This document shows, piece after piece, positions 57,338-64,000 of a DNA stretch of 64,000 bases. The DNA is taken from the NCBI RefSeq assembly GCF_000002595.2, contig NC_057013.1, positions 3,928,929 through 3,992,928 of the forward strand, in the 5' to 3' direction. This DNA is from Chlamydomonas reinhardtii (taxonomy: Eukaryota > Chlorophyta > Chlorophyceae > Chlamydomonadales > Chlamydomonadaceae). The position numbers and the translations under genes were made by a program. The stretch's first letter is position 1. Each line of letters opens with the position of its first letter. Under the pieces are notes generated by a model. The model did no database searches. It worked only from the letters and a program-made list of their open reading frames with translations, and had not been told where the DNA came from.

Positions 57338-60300
57338 ATGGGTGATCGGCCTGGGAGTCCAGGCCGCCCTGGGACAAGTCAGGGCGGTCCTCGCTTGAGA
57401 GGCCGGTCCGACGCTCTCGTGACCGTGGCGAACCGCCTGCGGAGCCCGATGTACATCAGCGATCGGGCGCTTCCCCCAGAGGACGTGACAGTTAACACTA
57501 TCGAGGCGAGCATGGTCCAGGGGACACGCGAGCTACCGTACACGGCCCTTGGGGTTGGCCTGGGTGTGGGGTGGCGGGTTAGGATGACGGGGCGGGGAGC
57601 CGCGACACGCAAGGGCTTGTCTAGGGGCCCTTGCGTGTCACGGAGACTGCACAGCACACGCCACAGCTATAATCTCATGCCTTCTTCTCCTTCCCCCCCT
57701 TCCCACAGAGCCTGCTGCGCATTCCCAACCTGGCCTCGGGGCGCACTGAGGAGCAGCTGGTGGCGGCCTTCAGCGGGGATGACGGACTGGTGACGGACCC
57801 GGACTTCCTGCCGGGCGTCAGCTCACTGTGAGTCTGACATAAGGGTTTGAGGGGGGGAAGGGTTGCAGGCGAAGGTGCTGGGCTGGAGGCGAGCGCATGC
57901 GGGCTGGCGGACTGGTCCCACGATTCAGCACCTGAGTCAGCAGCAAAGGCCGCCAGGACAGCTTGGCAGCTGTCTCGCTGATCGCGTTTGGAGGGGGTGA
58001 GACGTGGCACAGTAAGCGAGGCGTGTGGTGATGCAGGTACCCGGACCCGAACCAGCCGCCCGCCTCAGCCCCGCCGGAGGTGACCTGGCGCCGCGTGTCG
58101 GGGACGCTCTACTTCCCGACCGGCAAAACGCCGCGGTTGCTGCAGGTGGGTGTGCAGATACGCACATGGGTGCTGCTAAAGAGAGCAGGCCTACGGGCGC
58201 CACGCTGCGGGGAGGGGCGGGGGCGGGGGCATCATCCTAAGTTCCAAATCCAGTGAGACCCAAAGAGGGAAGGGGTTGCGCTTGCCGGTAAGCGTGGTGC
58301 ACGGGTGCTGCGACATGCCGACGCAGGGTGTGCTGGAGAGCGGGCCGTTCTTGGGCGCGCTGGCGGCGGTGGCGGCGGCTCGCGGCGGCGAGCTGCTGCT
58401 TGACCTGATCGTGAGCGACGACTCGGCGGGGTCGGGCGCCTACACGTTCCAGTTCTTCAAGCACGGCTGCTGGCAGGCGGTGGTGGTCGACAACTACCTG
58501 CCCTGCCTGGCGGACGAGGTGAGGCGGAGGCTGGGGGGCGTCAGAGGGGCAGGGGGCTGAGAGGGGCTGGAAGGGGCCGGGAGGGTGCGATTGAGGAAAG
58601 GGGAGGGAGGCGCAGGCCAGGAGCAGGCTGCTGGGCAAGAACTGGCAGGCATGCCGGCAGGACGCGCGCCTGGGACTGACTGCTGAACAGTAGCCGGGCA
58701 GTGCCGTGATTGGTCCTTGCCATGCATCCCTTCTCAACCCCTTATCATGCACACACGTGCCTGCAGGAGCGGCTGGCGTTTGCCTGCAGTGCGGTGGTGG
58801 GCGAGCTGTGGCCCAGCCTGCTGGAGAAGGCGTACGCCAAGGTGAGGCCCGCCGCAGGAGTGCGTGGGAGGGGGCCAGGCGCTCGGGTGTGGCCGGTTAC
58901 TCAACGCCCTTCCCCTCGCGTGTATCCCATTGGCACTCGGTCCCTTACATCTTACCCCTTACGCACATGCACGCTCACACACACACACATTTAACCGCCC
59001 CGAAAGATGAGCTACCGTCTGCCATTTCCTTGACTAATCATGAATGTAACCCCCCAGGTGCACGGCAGCTACTATGCTCTGGCTGGCGGCAGTGTGCATG
59101 AGGCGCTGGTGGACCTGACCGGCGGCGTGGGCTTCAAGGTCAAGACAGACACGCCAGAGGGCCAGGCGGCGGCGGCGGACGGCGGGCTGTGGACGGACCT
59201 GCTGGCGTGGCTGGGCAGCAAGTCCATCATCGGCGCGGTGGCCAAGCGCGCGGCGCCGGCGCGGCAGCGCTTCCGGCCAGGTGAGCGGGGCGAAAACACT
59301 GTGGATGCCGTGAGCTCCCGGTGGGGCATACATTGGAGCGGCGCATGGGAGCGTGGCAGGGGCATGCGCAGCTGCGGCGCCATGCACAGGACTCGGGCGA
59401 CGGCACGATGCTTTGACACACCGTGTGGGTGGTGAGGCACGACGCATGGCCTGTGCATTTCGCCCCGATTGCAGACGTCATCCCCGAGTCGGAGGAGGGG
59501 GCCACCACCTCGGAGGCGCTGGCGCAGGAGTTTGCGGAGGGGTTCGAGGGCTCGGGCGAGGAGGGCGAGCAGCAGGGGCCGTACGGATTAATGTACGGGC
59601 AGCCGTACAACGTGCTGGAGGCCCGTGCCGTGAACGACAACATCCGGCTGGTGCGGCTGCACTGCCCCTGGCCCAGCGGGATATGGACCGGGCCCTGGGC
59701 GACGGTGAGTGCGGCGCCGCGGCGGTGCACCGTGTCGGTAGCGGCGGGGATGGCGGTGGCGCAGGCGGGCTGAGCCGTGTGTTCTCTTTGTGGGGCTGGA
59801 AGCAAGTGAAACGGCGGGCTCGGTGTGGAGTGGGATGCAGATGACCATGTGATCTGGGTGCTGGGCACTGAGGTGTCGCTTGCCCCCCCGTCCCGCCCCG
59901 CCACCGAACGCTGCAGGGCTCTGGGGAATGGGACTACCCCGCTATGGCGGGCAAGCTGGACTCCTTCGCAGACAGCTGGGAAGACGAGGCCACCTTCTGG
60001 ATGTCCTTCGACGACTTTGTGGCATTCTTTAACCGCCTGCACGTGTGCAGGTGCGGGCGTGCCGGCGGTTTGGCACCGGCACCTGCACTCCCTGCTACAC
60101 GCGCTGTGCATCCCCTTCGGCCGGCCCTTTTTTACCAGCGCCCACAATCAGTCACTCCGCTTCCTCCCCCCGGTCACTACTCCTGTTCGTTGGGCTCAGG
60201 CACACACGACTACTGTCCATACCGCAACCCACAGGATGTTTCCGCCCACGTGGCACCAGCTCACGCTGCACTGCGGCTGGCAGGGGCCCTCCGCCGGCGG

Positions 60301-62978
60301 CCCATACCACCTGCCGCCGCCGGAGCCCACCTTTGGCGGGGGTGGCGCCGCCAGCAGCGCGGCGGAGCGCTCGGGCGGCGAGGCCTCCTCCACCAACGGC
60401 GGCGCGGCGGCGCAGCTGGTGAGCAGCACGTGGTGCTGCAACCCGCAGTTCCGCATGACTGTCAAGAAGGCGGCGGAGGTGGTGGTGTGCCTGGGGCAGC
60501 AGGACCCCACAGTGGCGCACAGGTGCCACGTGCCCAAGCGCCACCGCAAACGAGCCATTGGGCTGCAGGTGGGGCGGCGGCGCGTGTGCTGCGAGTGCTT
60601 CTGGTGGTGATGGTGTTGGGGGTGGGGCTGGGAAGAGTGGTGGTGAGGGAGCGCGTACCGCAGGGACATGAATACTGGATGCAGATCTACGGTACATTAC
60701 GCCGCTAAAACACCAGCCTATACAGAGGCGCCTTTCAGCCCCTTCCAAACCACCACCACCGCAATCGGTCCTGCGCTCCACCTCCCGGCGCTCCTGCAGA
60801 TCCTCAAGGTGCCCCTGGACAGCCTGGGCCGGCGCTGGGAGGTGCGGGCGGGCGAGGTGGTGGCCAGCCTGTCGCCTTGCACCAGCCGCGAGCTGTGCGC
60901 CACCTTCAGGGCCAGCCCCGACTTCGCATACGTGGTGGTGCCGCACGCGGGGTGAGGCCGGGCGGGGGGGGGGGCTGGCGGGGCCCTGGGAACAGGCTGG
61001 GTCGGACTGTGTGGTAGCAATGGCAATTCGGTGCTGCTGGAGCCGCGATGGCGATGGCCCACAATGGCTGCACAGTGCACACCACCACCGGCAGCAGCTC
61101 TACAATTCAGACCGAGCTTTGTACTGAGCTGCTGCAACCCTTCGTGGCCACGCTGTTCCGCCCTTGGTTGCTGCAGTCGCGCCGGCGAGGAGGGCGCGTT
61201 TGTGCTGCGCACGCTGTCGTCCTCGCCGCTTGAGGTGGAGCAGCTGCCTGCGCCGCTGTGCCTGGTGGTGGGCGGCCACTGGTCGGGCTTCCTGGCGGGG
61301 GGCGGGCGCGGCAGCGCGGCGTGGGGCAGCAACCCGCAGTACATGATCAGCGCCTCCCACAAGGCGCAGGTGGTGGCCTCGCTCACGCGGCTTGACCTCA
61401 AGTACGCCATCATCAAGGTGAGAGCGCAACCGTAAGCGTTGGGAAAGCACAAGGGGGGAACGTGTGCTTGTCCTGGGCATGTCTCTCTCGTGCGCCCTGA
61501 CAGTGGTGCGCTAGTGACCCATTTCATTGTTTGCCTTTGGCTCTACAGCGTCATGTTCGCTTGTGTTGCGTTTTTTCAAGCACGTCGATGCCAGGTTGCA
61601 TGGCAGGCTGGTGTCCATTGCAGTCTTGGAGCTACCCCAGTTTGAGTTGGTACCGGATGTGGGCCTGCGGGGCCAGACATGCCGGTATGGGACCTGCCCT
61701 GGGTCTGGCCGCTTGTCCTGCCGCCTTCACGTGCCCCGTGTACTAACACACGCAATCACTGATCACAGGCGTCTCGTGACCCGGCGCTGGATCTGGACCT
61801 GGCGCTGGTGACGCCGGAGAAGGGGCCGGAGGGGCCCGGGCGGCGCGCCTCCGCCCGCGACTCGGAGGTTGTGGCCGCCGCCAGTCTGCAGGTGTGTGCG
61901 CCCATGACGCGGCCACCCATACACAGACAGCACACACACAAACAAACACACACACACGCACACACACAAACAAACACAAACACACACACGCCCACGCCTT
62001 CCACCTGCCCCAAACCACCGCCTCAAGCGCGTGTCGCACCACCGCCTCCATGCCTCACCCTCCGCTTCCAACCCTGCTCCTTTCTTCCTTTCCCGCGCTC
62101 GCTCAGGGCGGCGCGCCCAGCAATGAGGAGGCGGTGCTGGCTGTGACGCTGGAGCCCGAGACGCCCTACCTGCTGGTGCCCAGCCTGGCCGCGCCGGGGG
62201 TGGAGGCGCCCTACGAGCTGCGCCTCATGAGCGCCGTGCCGCTCGAGCTGGTGCCGCTGCCGGAGATGCAGACCGTGCAGCTGGCCGGCGAGTGGACGAC
62301 GGAGACGGCGGGCGGCTGCAACGTCAACCCGCTGTGGCGGCGCAACCCCAAGTTCCACATCGTGCTGTCCAACTTTGGCCGCGTGTGCATCACGCTGGCG
62401 CGCGCCCCCGGCAAGCGGGCGCGGCACCCCGTGGACGACATGCTGGGGCTGTACATACTGCGGGCGGCGGGGCAGGACGGGGAGATAAAGGTGGGTGCTG
62501 GTGGCGGCGGGGGGTGGGGGGTGGGCAGCCGGTGGGGGCGGAGGGGGCTGTGGGGGCATGTTGTGGGTAATGCCGGACTGGTGGGTACTTTCAAGCACGT
62601 CAATTACTGATGCAGGGCTAAGCAGTCCCGATGTGGGGCGGACATGTGCGCGGGGTAACCGCCAAAGTGGGTTCTAGTGCCTGCCTACCAAAGCCTGGCC
62701 TGGAATGAAAGCCAGCCGGGTTTTTGGCCTCTCCTCCGTCTACGCTGTGTCTAAGGACGCCTGCTGCCTTGCTTTCTGTCCCGCAGGGCGACCCCCGCCG
62801 CGCCGTGGTGGCGGAGTCGACGTTCGTGCCGCAGCCCGACACCACCGCCGAGTACGAGCTGAACGGCGGCTGCCACTACGTCATCATGCCCTGCACCTAC
62901 GGCCCTGGTCGCACCGGTCGTTTCAGCCTGGCTGTGTCCTCGGGCACCGGCTTCCAGCTGCGCAGCCTTCAGAACTGA
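57338..62978 (+). CDS. Calpain-like protein with degenerate protease site and repeated C2L domains
   Basis: Fourteen exons encode about 911 aa: 57338-57565 (donor uncertain), 57709-57827, 58037-58145, 58327-58518, 58767-58841, 59058-59280, 59475-59704, 59917-60050, 60235-60568, 60800-60951, 61177-61417, 61769-61891, 62107-62490, 62787-62978. The calpain core fold is plain: LLQGVLESGPFLGALAAVA (~150-168), HGCWQAVVVDNYLPC (~198-212), VHGSYYALAGG with EALVDLTGG, YGLMYGQPYNVLEA (~352), LVRLHCPWPSGIWTGPW (~374), SFDDFVAFFNRLHVCR. At the three catalytic positions it carries Gly158 for Cys, Gln358 for His and Cys379 for Asn, so it should not be a peptidase. At least three calpain domain-III-like (C2L) beta-sandwich modules follow, marked by CNPQFRMTV, SNPQYMISA and RRNPKFHIVL. 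It most resembles the CAPN7/PalB layout without an evident MIT region. A scaffolding or regulatory role is inferred. Confidence 0.82.
61925..61990. repeat. CA-rich tract in calpain-like gene intron
   Basis: ACACAC/AAACAAAC mixture of about 65 bp between exons 12 and 13. Confidence 0.85.
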
Positions 62979-63132
62979 GGGACTCGGGGAGATGTGGAAG
63001 GCACGAGTTGCGGGTGGTGGGCTGAGGAGACGAGGAGCAGGGAATGTCGTGAGGCGAACGCTGGGCGAGGATGGTTTAGGCATTGCCCGCACTGGACTGG
63101 TGGAAGAAGGGCCCGCTGGTATCGCGGGATGT

Positions 63133-63137
63133 TGTAA
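63133..63137 (+). terminator. TGTAA poly(A) signal of the calpain-like gene
   Basis: First TGTAA after the stop at 62978, 155 nt downstream. Confidence 0.6.
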
Positions 63138-63150
63138 TGTGCTGGGTGGA

Positions 63151-63845
63151 GGTCGCCAGGCTTGAGGCGTCTATCGGATGTGCCAGCTCAACTGCTAAAC
63201 ACTCAGCAGCGGGTACCGGTGCGGACTCGGATCTATGCTACCCTTACAGAAAGCACAAGGCCACCGGGCGTTTCAAGTTTTGCCAGCTAGAATGTCGCTA
63301 GCGCCTAGAGGTCACTTGCTGCCTTCTCTCCAAGAGGCAACGTCACGTCCCGGCACCCGTCAATCTCGCTCGAGGCACACCAGGCGAACCCCTGAGGCAC
63401 ACCGGGCATGTCCACGCACGGGCCAGCAGCATTTCCTCCCCTGCGCAGTCCGGCCTACCACCAGTCCACCATAACACCATTCCGTCTAGCACGCCGCATC
63501 AATGAATGCGCACGCAGCACGCTGAGCAGATTATAGCACCGTAATCCAAGAATGATGAATGCCTATGTCGTTTTGTCTCTTTCCACACTGGCCTCTGCTG
63601 GGTCTGCCCAACCATTAGTCCATTACTGCCGCAGTCATCGTAGCCACTGACTTCGTTTCTGACACGAACTACGCTGCGGATGTGAATAATGCGCATCAAC
63701 AATCAAGCTCGCAGAAATGAAATCACGCGGAATGCGCACGTGGCCTGGTTTCACACCGCAGAGAGTGCGAGCCCCACAGTCATTTGCACACGGTGAGCAC
63801 ATTCTCCAGCAGCGCTGTGCTTCACTCCATGCTACACACCGGCTT
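63151..63845. other. Convergent intergenic region at the right end
   Basis: About 700 bp between the calpain-like gene's poly(A) site and the stop codon of the edge gene. It should contain the edge gene's 3' UTR. No coding frame, repeat or RNA gene recognised. Confidence 0.45.
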
Positions 63846-64000
63846 CTACTCAGACCGCCGCCGGCCCTTGCCAATGTTGATCATGTTTGGCGGCCGGTTG
63901 AAGCGCTTACGCGGCGGCGGGTGTGCGCGGGTAGGCGGCGGCAGCTTCTTGCTTGACTTGACCGGCGGCGGACCTGTCACAGCAGGCGCAGGCTCAAGCT
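63846..64000 (-). CDS. Basic C-terminus of a gene truncated by the window edge
   Basis: Only the final coding stretch is visible. It is open from the right edge to a TAG at 63846-63848 and encodes about 50 residues rich in Pro, Lys and Arg (PPPVKSSKKLPPPTRAHPPP, then RKRFNRPPNMINIGKGRRR). Such a basic, proline-rich tail could contain a nuclear-localisation or nucleic-acid-binding segment, but no family can be named from it. The frame was chosen for its composition and because it stays open across the whole segment; the other two minus frames are interrupted. Confidence 0.5.
   Translation of the reverse strand, partial: LEPAPAVTGPPPVKSSKKLPPPTRAHPPPRKRFNRPPNMINIGKGRRRSE

Overview
The window is nuclear DNA of a unicellular volvocine green alga, Chlamydomonas reinhardtii or a close relative. 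The grounds are: GC-rich coding sequence, many short introns per gene, TGTAA polyadenylation signals just downstream of several stop codons, alanine/glycine/glutamine-rich low-complexity inserts, and long CA/GT tracts inside introns. No bacterial operon, phage, CRISPR array, rRNA or convincing tRNA was seen.

I assembled twelve complete multi-exon genes by hand, plus a gene cut by each window edge. Every splice junction was required to keep the reading frame, and total coding length came out divisible by three in each complete gene. Left to right: (1) 3' end of an Ala/Gly/Ser-rich protein (+). (2) A 1087-aa protein with two Tudor-like modules and a long disordered tail (-). (3) An SLC10/BASS-family transporter closest to SLC10A7 (-), divergent from (4) a small unrecognised membrane protein (+). 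(5) An AzgA-type purine permease with 16 exons, one apparently 5 nt long (-). (6) A tandem-fused isochorismatase-like hydrolase of the biuret hydrolase type (+). (7) A secreted YHYH-domain protein with a GPI-anchor-like tail (-). (8) A KIF-binding-protein homologue (+). (9) A YegS/diacylglycerol-kinase-like lipid kinase (-). (10) A BAF60/SNF12 SWI/SNF subunit with a SWIB domain (-). (11) A CAP10/GT90 glycosyltransferase-like protein (+). (12) A YigZ/IMPACT-family protein with a probable organelle presequence (+). (13) A calpain-like protein that has lost all three catalytic residues (+). (14) The basic C-terminus of a gene running off the right edge (-).

The genes form no single pathway. Two (5 and 6) plausibly serve nitrogen scavenging, purine uptake and biuret/ureide breakdown, and they lie head to head about 1.25 kb apart. 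Genes 11-12-13 are packed head to tail, with roughly 110-150 bp between one gene's poly(A) signal and the next start codon.

The only large gene-poor stretch is about 24.8-27.9 kb. It holds a pair of ~150-bp direct repeats 2 kb apart, a relatively AT-rich interior and a long (CA)n tract. A dispersed repeat of about 100-140 bp occurs four times inside introns, each time close to a splice site.

The observations most worth following are the inactive calpain, the 5-nt microexon, the intron-edge repeat family, the four GC-AG introns and the intron-containing duplication that built gene 6. No strong candidate for an entirely new multi-gene system was found.
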